This document shows positions 34,730-43,717 of a stretch of 64,000 bases of DNA, piece by piece; position 1 is the stretch's first letter, and each line of letters begins with the position of its first letter. Under the pieces are notes generated by a model, which saw only the letters and a program-made list of their open reading frames with translations, ran no database searches and was not told the origin of the DNA. The DNA is from Cunninghamella blakesleeana (taxonomy: Eukaryota; Mucoromycota; Mucoromycetes; Mucorales; Cunninghamellaceae). The position numbers were made by a program, and so were the translations under genes. The DNA lies in the NCBI GenBank assembly GCA_017871115.1, contig JAFCIZ010000001.1:3081501-3145500 (forward strand). The letters run 5' to 3'.

Positions 34730-34978
34730 TTTTACTGATATTTGTTGTAAATTTCTTGTATTTAGATTCTTGAATATATTGTTGAATAATATTTTAGTAA
34801 TACTGATAAATAGTGTTGATCGATTATAAGTGTAGGTATGCAGCTTTTTACGACTTCAGCAAAACTTGGTCGAGTAGTAAGTAATTGAATTTTTTTTTTT
34901 TTGTTTTTGTTTGTTTTTGTTTTTTGTTTTTTTTTTTTTTTTTATATATATGTATTTATATTTATGCATTTTGTTATT
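34730..34978 (-). other. RNase H to integrase spacer of element B
   Basis: 249 nt without ORF between the RNase H stop and the integrase ATG. It is mostly A-runs on the element strand (T-runs at about 34891-34943 on +), except a motif at 34842-34872 (AGCTTTTTACGACTTCAGC, then CTTGG-TCG) shared with the spacer of element C. No overlap or frameshift can link the two ORFs. Confidence 0.8.
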
Positions 34979-37900
34979 TTAGTAGCCTAGCCTTGAAAGA
35001 AAATCGGCAGCTTCTTGTTTTCTTCCAGCTCTATATTTGATTTCAAATTCATAATCGGCTAAATATGTGATCCATCTTGCAACAATTCCAGTAACTTTTG
35101 GTGATTCAATTAACCATCTTAACGGCGAATGATCAGATATAACAGTAAACTTCTTTCCCAATAAATACGGTCTGAATATTTGTAAACTCCATACCAAAGC
35201 AAGACATTCTAATTTAGTAGCACCATAGTTTAATTCACTATTCTTCAATCCTCTACTGGCAAATATTATAGGATGTTCACGACCATCATCATCTAGTTGT
35301 GTTAATATAGAACCTAGTCCTAGTTGTGAAGCATCGCATACAACAATGAATGGTTTATCAAAATCAGGTCTTCTTAATATTGGAGCATTGATTAGATTTT
35401 CCTTTAATTTTTCAAAAGCTTTTGTTGTATCTTCTGTCCATGGTATTCTCTTTTTGGTTTTTGTTTGCTCATGTAATGGCCTAGCAGTAGCAGCAAATCC
35501 TTTTACAAATCTTCTGTAATATGAAGCTAAACCTAAGAAGCCTCTAACTTGTTTAATTGTTTTTGGTATTGGATAATCTTTAATCTTTGCAATTTTATCT
35601 GGATCAGTCTTGATTCCTTCAGCAGTTATTATGTAGCCTAAAAATTTTAATTCATCTTTAAAGAATATACACTTTTCAATATTAAACACCAATCCACCTC
35701 TTCTAGTGTATTCGAATAATCTTTCCAAGTCAATTAGGTGTTGATCCAAGTTTTTGGAATGTACATTAAGATCATCAATAAATGCAACTAGATTACTATG
35801 CAGCAAATCTTTATAACAGATATCAATTAATCTTTGGAAAGTAGCAGGACTATTCACCAAACCCATTGGCAGCATTTCATATTGATAAGTACCAATTTTA
35901 GTTGTAAAGCCAGTTAATTCTTTACTTGATTCTTTTAATGGAACTTGATGGAAACCAGATCTTAAATCCAAAGCTGAAAATATTTTTGATTTTCCAAGTT
36001 CGTCAATTAAATCATCAATACGTGGTAGTGGATATGAATCAACTTTTGTATGTGTATTCAGTTTACGATAGTCAACTACCATACGATATTCACCATTCTT
36101 CTTTTTGACTAAAATAATTGGTGCAGTAAAAGGAGAATTTGAAGGTTTTATAATTCCCAATTTACAAAGACGGTCTAATTCATTCTTCAAATATTCTTGT
36201 TCACTTGGTCCCAATCTATATGGTCTGTGTCTGATAGGTAATGTATTTTCTTTTAATATTATTTCGTGTTCTATTAATGTAGTTTTTCCCATTTTATCAT
36301 TATTCCAATCAAAGATATCTTGATAGTGGTGTATTAATTTATAAAATTTCTTTTTGTATTCTTCAGGTATGTCACCCATTTGGATTTTTCCTTTTATATT
36401 AGGATCAAGAATAATTTCTTCAGTATCATCTTCCAGCAGAGAAGGTGGTAATTCTCTATAGTGGTCCTCAAAATCATAACCAGTATATTCGACATATGGA
36501 TCCTTTTGTATTGGAAATTGTTTTCTATTTATGAATTCACCTAGTATGTTGTTTGGCGGTATTTCCATCATGTCTTCAGTTTTATTGATAATTTCCAAGA
36601 TTACATCAAAGTCTTCATGTTTATCCAAAAATTCATCAAGATGTTTAAAATGTGGAACGATTATATTTTCATCAATAGCATAGTTGATTTGACAAATATG
36701 ATAAGGTGGTATTGATAAACCAGTATTTCCACTTAATATCATCATAGTACCTTCATCTTTATTTGGACGTGTTTGGATTACTGGACTTTTTTCATGATCA
36801 TCCATTAGATAAAAGTCTTCATCATCTTGTACAGCATCTTCTTCATTACTATCAGTAGATTCTTCGTCATCAATCGAATCTTCATCATTAGAATCAGTAT
36901 CATCTTCAGATTCACTAGTATTTGATAGATTATCAGCTACTTCTTCACCTTGTGGCTGTTCCAATTCGTATTTAACATTTGTAACACGTTGATATGTATA
37001 TGGACGTTCATTTGTTTTTATATATGTAATTGGAATTTCTTGTGTACGACGTTTATAAGTCACCTTTAAAGTACCTGTTTTAAAGTTAATTACTGCTTGT
37101 GCATGATCCAACCAACTAGTACCTAACACTATATGTTGTGGACACTTTGGTAATACTTCAACATCAATTGGTATAGTTAATCCTTCACCAACAGTAATAG
37201 GAACATCATGAATTACACCTAGTGCAGGTTGTTTAGTACCATTTCCCATTACAAAAATACTTGTAGATGGTGCATCAATTTCTAGATCTAATGATTTCAT
37301 CATTGCCCTGGACATACAAGCTCTTGCAGCTCCACAATCAATTAATCCAGTAACTTTTACATCATTCACCATTATATCAGCATATGCAGCGGTAGTTACA
37401 ACATCACTATTATCAATAGAATTTAGTTGTACATCTTTTTCCTTACCTTTATCAACTGGTCTTTTTATTCTTGATTGTCTACAAGCTGTAATCAATTCTC
37501 TTCTTAATGGAGCAGATATAGTTATAAGATCACCAACATTAATATTAGCTTTTTGATGTAATATATCTTCAGAAATATTATAATTTATTGGTAATGGTTG
37601 TGATTTCCTTTTTGGTGTCTTCTTCTTTTTATCAACAGGTGGTACTTGAATGGATACTTTTTTCCTTTTATCATTTATTACTTGTACTTCTTCCATCATA
37701 TCATTATTATTTGATTTAGAAGGTTCAGTTACATCTTGATTTGGATGCTGTGAAAATACGTTTTGGAAAAATGGATTATTTTGTGGTGGAACATGTGTAT
37801 GATCACGAATATCTTGTTGTACTTGTTGTGGAATAGATTTTGTAGCAGCTGCTGATGTACTTGGTTTTTCTATAGTCTTCCTTGTACGTGGTTTTCTTAT

Positions 37901-38218
37901 TGCTTTTTCAACAACTGGTGGTTTTGGATTTGCAGCAACATTAAAATCACAATCATTGATTTCTTGATCACTATCTAATATATTTTGAAGATAATAATGA
38001 TTTTGTGCTGATAAATAATCATTATGGTTGTCCATTATGTTATGTGGAACGTAAGTATTGGGATTATAATTTCGTGTATTTAAGTTGTCATTATTTGGTG
38101 TATTATAGTTGTGATATTTATTAATATTATTTTCTTGATATAGTTGATTATTATTTGGATGGATGGATTTTGTAATAGGGATTCCCAATTGACCATCTGT
38201 AACAATTGCCCTATTTAG
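34979..38218 (-). CDS. Protease-RT-RNase H of element B (reached by -1 frameshift)
   Basis: About 1080 codons in the -1 frame after the A AAA AAC site. The junction residues KKLNRAIVTDGQLG match KKLDRAIASNGQLE of element C. Protease: GLIDCGAARACMSR, with DCGA instead of the usual D[ST]GA; the flap-side LGTSWL is present. A long acidic linker follows. RT: YRMVVDYRKLN, FSALDLRSGFHQVPL, and the catalytic FIDD in VAFIDDLNVHSK (element C has YIDD). RNase H: FIVVCDASQLGLGS, TKLECLALVWSL and VISDHSPLRWL, ending AADFLSRLGY. Gag-pol fusion gives the particle its enzymes. There is no normal start codon; it must be read from gag. Confidence 0.93.
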   Translation of the reverse strand, partial: LNRAIVTDGQLGIPITKSIHPNNNQLYQENNINKYHNYNTPNNDNLNTRNYNPNTYVPHNIMDNHNDYLSAQNHYYLQNILDSDQEINDCDFNVAANPKPPVVEKAIRKPRTRKTIEKPSTSAAATKSIPQQVQQDIRDHTHVPPQNNPFFQNVFSQHPNQDVTEPSKSNNNDMMEEVQVINDKRKKVSIQVPPVDKKKKTPKRKSQPLPINYNISEDILHQKANINVGDLITISAPLRRELITACRQSRIKRPVDKGKEKDVQLNSIDNSDVVTTAAYADIMVNDVKVTGLIDCGAARACMSRAMMKSLDLEIDAPSTSIFVMGNGTKQPALGVIHDVPITVGEGLTIPIDVEVLPKCPQHIVLGTSWLDHAQAVINFKTGTLKVTYKRRTQEIPITYIKTNERPYTYQRVTNVKYELEQPQGEEVADNLSNTSESEDDTDSNDEDSIDDEESTDSNEEDAVQDDEDFYLMDDHEKSPVIQTRPNKDEGTMMILSGNTGLSIPPYHICQINYAIDENIIVPHFKHLDEFLDKHEDFDVILEIINKTEDMMEIPPNNILGEFINRKQFPIQKDPYVEYTGYDFEDHYRELPPSLLEDDTEEIILDPNIKGKIQMGDIPEEYKKKFYKLIHHYQDIFDWNNDKMGKTTLIEHEIILKENTLPIRHRPYRLGPSEQEYLKNELDRLCKLGIIKPSNSPFTAPIILVKKKNGEYRMVVDYRKLNTHTKVDSYPLPRIDDLIDELGKSKIFSALDLRSGFHQVPLKESSKELTGFTTKIGTYQYEMLPMGLVNSPATFQRLIDICYKDLLHSNLVAFIDDLNVHSKNLDQHLIDLERLFEYTRRGGLVFNIEKCIFFKDELKFLGYIITAEGIKTDPDKIAKIKDYPIPKTIKQVRGFLGLASYYRRFVKGFAATARPLHEQTKTKKRIPWTEDTTKAFEKLKENLINAPILRRPDFDKPFIVVCDASQLGLGSILTQLDDDGREHPIIFASRGLKNSELNYGATKLECLALVWSLQIFRPYLLGKKFTVISDHSPLRWLIESPKVTGIVARWITYLADYEFEIKYRAGRKQEAADFLSRLGY

Positions 38219-39348
38219 TTTTTTGAACCATTAACTGGTGTGTTATTTTGATTATTATTTGGTGGATTATTATTTGATGGATTATTATAAGGATTTTGTT
38301 GTGGATAATTATATTGTGGATTATAATTATTGTTATTTTGCATTTGATTTCCTTGATAATAATAATCTCTGTTATTATAATTATCTTCAGGTAAATATTG
38401 ATTGTTATAATTATGATTATTGTTGTTGTTATTATTATTATATTGACGATAATTGTTATACTGATTATTTCTGTATTTTTGATTATTATTTCTGTTATAA
38501 TTATTAGGTCCATTATATGATTGGTTGTTACGATTATTATTGTTGTTGTTTCTTTGGTTATTGTATGAACCTCTTTTGTCTTCTAATTTGGTGTTTATTA
38601 ATTTTTCCATGTGACCTAAAAGTCTTTGCATCAAAGCAGATTCTCCATCAACATGTTCAGCAGTATTTAAAGATGTATTGCCATTATAATCACCATAATT
38701 ATTATTTGACTTCTTTTTATGGCCTCCAGCAAATCTATTAGCATTAGTAAGATTACATACAGATGGTAATGATTGTATGTGTCTTGTCTTCCACCAATTT
38801 TCAGCATAGTTATACCATTGATTCAATGTTTCAGCACCTTGATCCATACAGTGCATTCTGATTTCTTCTTTTAAACCAGCACGGAATCTCATCAATATAA
38901 TATGATCATCTTTTAATTGTGCCAATCTTGCCATTTCTTGGATACGTGCCAAAAAGTTCTTTGGTCTTTCATCATTGCCTTGTTTAATGGTACCAAGTGC
39001 AATTTCGTATGATAATATCAATTCTTTGGTGACATACTTTTCCCTTAAAGCATTCATCAATTTTTGATAGTCATTAGCCATATTTGGGTCTTGTTCTAAT
39101 TGTTCAAAATAGAATTCAGCAGGACCAGACAATTGCACCTTCAAGATAATTGCCCTTCTATCCATACCCACTCTAGATAATTTAAAATAATTTTCCAAGG
39201 ACTTTTCAAAATAACGAAAGTCTTCGTCATCAGAACCTGAAAAAGTTAAAAGATTAAGCTTCAGCTTAGCAGCAAGGTTAGGATCATGGTGATAATCATG
39301 ATTTTCCAACGCGGTTTGCTCGATACTTGATTTTTGTGGATTTTCCAT
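38215..39348 (-). CDS. Gag of element B
   Basis: 377 residues. The core is a Ty3-type capsid: LLTFSGSDDEDFRYFEKSLE, YFEQLEQDPN, LREKYVTKELILSYEIALGT, QGNDERPKNFLARIQEMARL and LMRFRAGLKEEIRMHC. The C-terminal 110 residues are extremely Asn/Tyr/Gln-rich and lack a CCHC knuckle, so RNA may be bound by this basic Asn-rich tail instead. It ends NGSKN followed by TAA, and the last codons form the frameshift site. Closely similar in plan to gag of element C (53376-54455). Confidence 0.92.
   Translation of the reverse strand: MENPQKSSIEQTALENHDYHHDPNLAAKLKLNLLTFSGSDDEDFRYFEKSLENYFKLSRVGMDRRAIILKVQLSGPAEFYFEQLEQDPNMANDYQKLMNALREKYVTKELILSYEIALGTIKQGNDERPKNFLARIQEMARLAQLKDDHIILMRFRAGLKEEIRMHCMDQGAETLNQWYNYAENWWKTRHIQSLPSVCNLTNANRFAGGHKKKSNNNYGDYNGNTSLNTAEHVDGESALMQRLLGHMEKLINTKLEDKRGSYNNQRNNNNNNRNNQSYNGPNNYNRNNNQKYRNNQYNNYRQYNNNNNNNNHNYNNQYLPEDNYNNRDYYYQGNQMQNNNNYNPQYNYPQQNPYNNPSNNNPPNNNQNNTPVNGSKN
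38218..38224 (-). promoter_or_regulatory. -1 frameshift heptamer A AAA AAC, element B
   Basis: On the element strand the gag frame reads TCA AAA AAC TAA. The heptamer A AAA AAC has the X XXY YYZ spacing of a classic -1 slippery site and is followed directly by the gag stop. After slipping, the frame CTA AAT AGG is open for the whole pol ORF. The same site, with TAG, is in element C. Confidence 0.88.
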
Positions 39349-39498
39349 TGGAATATAAAGATAAGTTTTTGAAATAGGATGATAAAGTTTGTATATTTTT
39401 AAAGTAGTTGTTTACTTGAATTTAAGTATTCTTGATTATATTCTTTTATAGATTTAGTTATTCCTTGATAATTAGTGTTTCCCCGGTTTTTAGTATTA

Positions 39499-39517
39499 TC
39501 CCCGCCAGTGAGCACCA
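39499..39517 (-). other. Primer-binding site of element B
   Basis: The + strand reads TCCCCGCCAGTGAGCACCA, i.e. a tRNA 3' end with CCA; five bases separate it from the 5' LTR. Identical to the site of element C. The tRNA is not identified here; its acceptor stem would be GCTCACT/AGTGAGC. Confidence 0.75.
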
Positions 39518-39522
39518 AAATA

Positions 39523-40225
39523 TGTTGTGTAAATTTTGGGTTGTTTGAAAAGTAGAATTTCCTTTTATAGTTTTGGAAAGTAGATAGTTTTGTAGTTTAG
39601 TTTAGTCGTCAGTGAGCACCAGTATCTTGTTTTATAAGTAGATACAACTTAGTTTAGATTGATAGTTTAAAATAAAAATAAAATAATAAAATAAAATAAA
39701 ATAAATTATATAATTGGATAAAGATCAACAATTATATAGACAAAATAATAAAATTAAAATAAAATAAATATAATATCGGATAAAGATCAACGATTATTAT
39801 AATAATATAATATAAAATAATATTGGATAGTAATCAACAATATTAATATAAAGTAAATATAATCTTTAGCTAAAAAGATGAGTTAAGAGAATTTAATATA
39901 TATAAATCTTTATTTCAAATTAACTGATTTTTCAAAAATAAAATAAAATCTCGCTCCTTTATATATAAAAATGATCTGAATTCAAACCCAGATTGGTAGG
40001 TAAGTTATAAAGACCATTATAACAAGGAGGAGTATAAATTGATAAAGTTATAAAAGATAAAATAAATAAATATATATAAAATTATGAAATACTATTGGAT
40101 AAAATATAAAGTTAATATATATATATATGCATATATTTATATATGCAAAAACACTTGTTTAAAAATATATTTAAAAATTATTTTTAGGATTATTTAGGTA
40201 TGATAAGTTCAACCATACCATAACA
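39523..40225 (-). repeat. 5' LTR of element B
   Basis: 703 bp, same sequence by eye as 32051-32753. Followed by target duplication AGGT (40226-40229). A copy of CAGTGAGCACCA lies at 39610-39621, directly before the GTATC...GATAC hairpin (39622-39645). Confidence 0.93.
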
Positions 40226-40877
40226 AGGTAAAAAGATAATATAAAATAAAAATATTCAAAAAAATTCAAAAGTATATGCAAATGAATTTAAAAGTCAGAG
40301 AGTAGATTATTATATAAAAAGAGTAATAATCAAATAAAGTAATAATAAAATTAAAAATAAAATATAAAAATTTATATATGTTGTATATAAATAAAAAGAG
40401 ATTTCACTTAAGAAATAAAATATATTTGTTATAGTAATAAAAATGATTTCAATTAAGAAATTAATATAAAGTTAAAATAAAATAAAAATTGGTTTGGACA
40501 AATAAAATATTTATTATATAAAATATTATTTAAAAATATTATGTTTATATTTGACAAAGAAAAAAAAAAAAACAAAAGAGAAAGAAAAATATTCTTTCCT
40601 ATTTATATTAAAACAAAAAATAAATTTTTTAGGGAGAGAAAAAGGAAAAAAGGTTGTAGGAATTTGGTTGTAGAACTTTGGTTGTAGGAATTAAGTTGTA
40701 GGAATTTGGTTGTAGGAATTAGGTTGTAGAACTTTGGTTGTAGAACTTTGGTTGTAGAACTTTGGTTGTGAAAAAAAAAAATAATTTAATCACCGCCAAC
40801 ATCATCCGCTTGGACGACAGGTGTTTTGGGTAGGAGTTGTTTTTGTTAAAATAAAATAAGTGAATTTGTATTTATAT
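40226..40877. repeat. Right part of the family D LTR split by element B, plus fragment
   Basis: Continues the LTR broken at 32050: AT-rich body identical in large part to 41800-42180, then a 14-bp minisatellite (40652-40763) and an end near 40795-40830. About 50 bp of another LTR start fragment follow before 40878. Confidence 0.7.
40652..40763. repeat. 14-bp minisatellite, eight units
   Basis: Eight consecutive 14-bp units of the type GGTTGTAGAACTTT or GGTTGTAGGAATTT, inside an LTR. It occupies the position where other LTRs of the island have unrelated tandem repeats. Confidence 0.85.
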
Positions 40878-40936
40878 TGTTGTGTGTGTTTTTGGTAAGA
40901 GTTATTTTTGTTAAAATAAAATAAGAGAGTTTGTAT

Positions 40937-41717
40937 TGTTGTGTGGGTTTTTGTTTAAGATTTATTTTTTTTAAATGAGGAATGAGTATTATAAGTAATA
41001 TTTGATATGTATAATATAATTCCAGTGAGCACCAGTTCCTGTTTTATAAGTAGAACGACTTAATATAAAGGAATAAAAAAAATAAAATAAAATAAAGTAA
41101 AAATAAAGAAATAAAAATATAAAAATTTTAAAAGGTGTAATATAATTGCAGGATTAAAGAGAGATTTCAGTAACCGCAATGTAAAATAAATATAATAAGA
41201 AAATTTAAAAAAAGTAATTTAAATTTGAGTTGTTGAAAAATATTTAAGTAAATAAATATAAAAATGTAAAATAAAATAATATAGTTTGTTATAAAAAATA
41301 GATAAACTCAGTAATTTGAATGAGTTATAAGTAAAATAAGTTAAAATTATAAAATATGATTTATAAAGTGGACAAGTTCAATAATTATTTAATAGATAAT
41401 AATTTATTATAAAAATTTGACAATTTAAAAGAAAGAAAGAGAGAAAAATTGGTTCTATTTATATTAAAAAAAAAATTAAAATTTATAAGGATCGGGTAAG
41501 GAACAAAAGCACCTTGGTGTTTTTGTACCTTTGGTGTTTTTGCACCTTTGGTGTTTTTGCACCTTGGTGTTTTTGCACCTTGGTGTTTTTGCACCTTGGT
41601 GTTTTTGCACCTTGGTGTTTTTGCACCTTGGTGTTTTTGCACCTTGGTGTTTTTGCACCAGTAGCACAAAGCCAATCCAAAAAAGGAAAGAAAAATCAGA
41701 GAGCGTTATTGCTAACA
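40937..41717 (-). repeat. Solo LTR (family C) with target duplication GTAT
   Basis: Starts TGTTGTGTGGGTTTTTG and ends GTTATTGCTAACA, as the LTRs of element C do. GTAT precedes it (40933-40936) and follows it (41718-41721). No internal sequence: the product of LTR-LTR recombination. It is longer than the 725-bp LTRs of element C because of its minisatellite. Strand is given by analogy with element C. Confidence 0.85.
41509..41660. repeat. 16-bp hairpin-forming minisatellite in the solo LTR
   Basis: About nine to ten units of TTGGTGTTTTTGCACC, with a few 17-bp variants. Each unit is self-complementary (GGTG/CACC around a T-rich loop). All frames are open across it only because the repeat lacks stops; no protein is intended. 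Confidence 0.88.
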
Positions 41718-42200
41718 GTATTTATATTAATTATAAATAAGATAATTCCAGTGAGCACCAGTTCTTGTTTTATAAGTAGAACGACTTAATATAATATAAA
41801 AGTAAAAAGAAATAAAAAGATAAAATAAAATAAAATATAAAAAAAATTCAAAATTATATGCAAATGAATTTAAAAGTCAGAGAGTAGATTATTATATAAA
41901 AAGAGTAATAATCAAATAAAGTAATAATAAAATTAAAAAATAAAATATAAAAGTTTATATATGTTGTATATAAATAAAAAGAGATTTCACTTAAGAAATA
42001 AAATATATTTGTTATAGTAATAAAAATGATTTCAATTAAGAAATTAATATAAAGTTAAAATAAAATAAAAATAAAAATTGGTTTGGACAAATAAAATATT
42101 TATTATATAAAATATTATTTAAAAATTTGACATTTATATTTGACAAAGAAAAAAACAAAAGAGAAAGAAAAATATTCTTTCCGCCAGCTTGATCTGCGTG

Positions 42201-43132
42201 TGCGACAATATTAATTATAAGTAAGATAATTCCAGTGAATACCCGTCCTTGTTTTACAAGTAGAACGACTTAATATAAAAGTAAAAAAATAAAAATAAAA
42301 AGTGTAATGTAGGTTCTTGTTTAAGATTTATTTTTTTGAAATGAGGAATGAGTATTATAAGTAATATCTGATATAAATAATATAATTCCAGTAGGCGCCA
42401 GTCCCTGTTTTATAAGTAGAACGACTTAATATAAAGGAATAAAAATAAAATAAAATAAAGTAAAATAAAAAGATACGTTATGTGAATCTTTGGTTATTTA
42501 TTTTTTTGAAATGAGGGATGAGTATTATAAGTTATATTTGGAGTATATAATAAGTTTCCAGTGAGCACCAGTTCCTGTTTTATAAGTAGAACGATTTAAA
42601 AAATAAAGGAATAAAAACTTTTTAAAATAAAAATTAAAAAAATAAATAAAAAGAAAAAATAAAAATTAATAGTAAAATATAAGCAGGATTAAAGCAAAAG
42701 TTTAATGACCGCCGAATAAAATAATAGTAAAAGTTTAAAATGATTTAGATCAGTATTGTATAAAATATTTAAGTGAATAAATATTATAAAATAAAAATAA
42801 GATATTTTGTTAAATAGAATAGATAAATTCAATAACTGGATATGTTATAGTAAGTTAAAATAAAATTATAAGGTTTGTTTTATAAAGTGGATAAGTTTAA
42901 TAATTATTTAGTAGATGATGATTTATTATAAAATTTGACAATTTAAGAGAAAGAATGAAAAAAAATTGATTCTATTTATACTTAAAAATTAAAAAAATTA
43001 TTTAAAGTACATCGAGAGTAGGAAAAAGAGATGAAAGTGGCTATCGTATCGAACGTCGGTTCCAGGAACAGCGGTTCCAAAAAGCAACAACTAATTTAAG
43101 GAGCGCCGTTGGTAACATCATTGTTGGCAGTG
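42201..43132. repeat. Degenerate LTR fragments
   Basis: At least three truncated LTR copies in a row. Each has a line of the type AATGAG-TATTATAAGT, then CCAGTG-(A/G)GC(A/G)CCAGT, then TATAAGTAGAACGA (near 42230, 42390 and 42560). No coding sequence is seen. The end has GGTTCC repeats near 43065. Confidence 0.65.
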
Positions 43133-43717
43133 TGTTGTGGATTTGTATTGCTGTTTAAAAAGTGGAATTTCCTTTTATAGTTTTAGAAAGTAGATAGTTT
43201 TATAGTTTAGTTTAGTTGTCAGTGAGCACTAGTATCTTGTTTTATAAGTAGATACAACTTAGTTTAGGTTAATAAAATAAAATAAAATATAATATCGGAT
43301 AAAGGTCAACGATTATTATAGTAAAGTAATATAAATTAATATTGGATAACGATCAGAAATATTAAAGTTAAATAAAGCAATCTTTAGTTAAAAAGATGAA
43401 TTAATAGACTTGCTTAGTACATAAAAATCTTTATTCAACATTAACTGATTTTTTCAAAGATTAAAAAAATTTCACTTTTTTTTATAAAATAATCTGAAAT
43501 TAAAAGCAGATTAGTAGGTGTTTTTAAAAATCGCAATATAAAAAAGGGTGAATATGAGTTGAATTAAATATAAAATATAAGATATATAAACATAAAATGA
43601 TACTGAATAGAAACATATAAGTCTAATGAATATATGCATGAGCATTTATATATAAATATACCTAAAAATTGTTTTTAGAAATATTTTAAGTATGGTAAGA
43701 TTAATCAGACTATAACA
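43133..43717. repeat. Solo LTR, family E (related to B)
   Basis: Starts TGTTGTGGATTTGTATTG and ends CAGACTATAACA, similar to the start and end of the element B LTR but diverged. It includes CAGTGAGCACTAG and GTATC...GATAC. No matching target duplication was found, in keeping with age. Confidence 0.7.

Larger units (their letters stand above)
32051..40225 (-). mobile_element. Element B: full-length Ty3-type LTR retrotransposon with split pol and a fourth ORF
   Basis: LTRs 32051-32753 and 39523-40225, both 703 bp, TG...CA and apparently identical. Target duplication AGGT on both sides. Orientation is - strand. Gene order: gag; protease-RT-RNase H by -1 frameshift; 250-nt spacer; integrase; A-rich gap; ORF4; polypurine tract; LTR. 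The order RT-RNase H before integrase makes it Ty3/gypsy-like (Metaviridae), but integrase stands in its own ORF. No chromodomain is seen at the integrase C-terminus. Two substitutions at key sites (protease DCGA, integrase CxxC changed to CSRY) suggest this copy may be impaired although its LTRs are young. Inserted into an older family D LTR. Confidence 0.93.
40878..42200. repeat. Family D LTR copy 2, interrupted by a solo LTR
   Basis: Starts TGTTGTGTGTGTTTTTGG at 40878, is broken at GTAT (40933-40936) by the 781-bp solo LTR, and resumes at 41718. The uninterrupted order is visible in copy 1 at 31950-32000 (GTTTGTATTTATATTA), which proves the insertion. The body then follows the 40226-40600 sequence closely. 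Confidence 0.75.

Noticed and set aside
38238..38741. Tyr/Cys/Asn-rich ORFs on + opposite gag of element B
   Set aside because: Shadow frames of the Asn-rich gag tail; no independent signal. The same applies to + strand frames opposite elements B and C.
40652..40763. CRISPR-like array of short repeats
   Set aside because: Units are head-to-tail without spacers and lie in a eukaryotic LTR; a minisatellite, not CRISPR. The same holds for 41509-41660 and 47435-47518.
41385..41789. Five overlapping frames with repeats of KTPRCKNTKVQ or FAPWCFCTLVF
   Set aside because: They are the 16-bp minisatellite read in all frames; no start context, no conserved protein.
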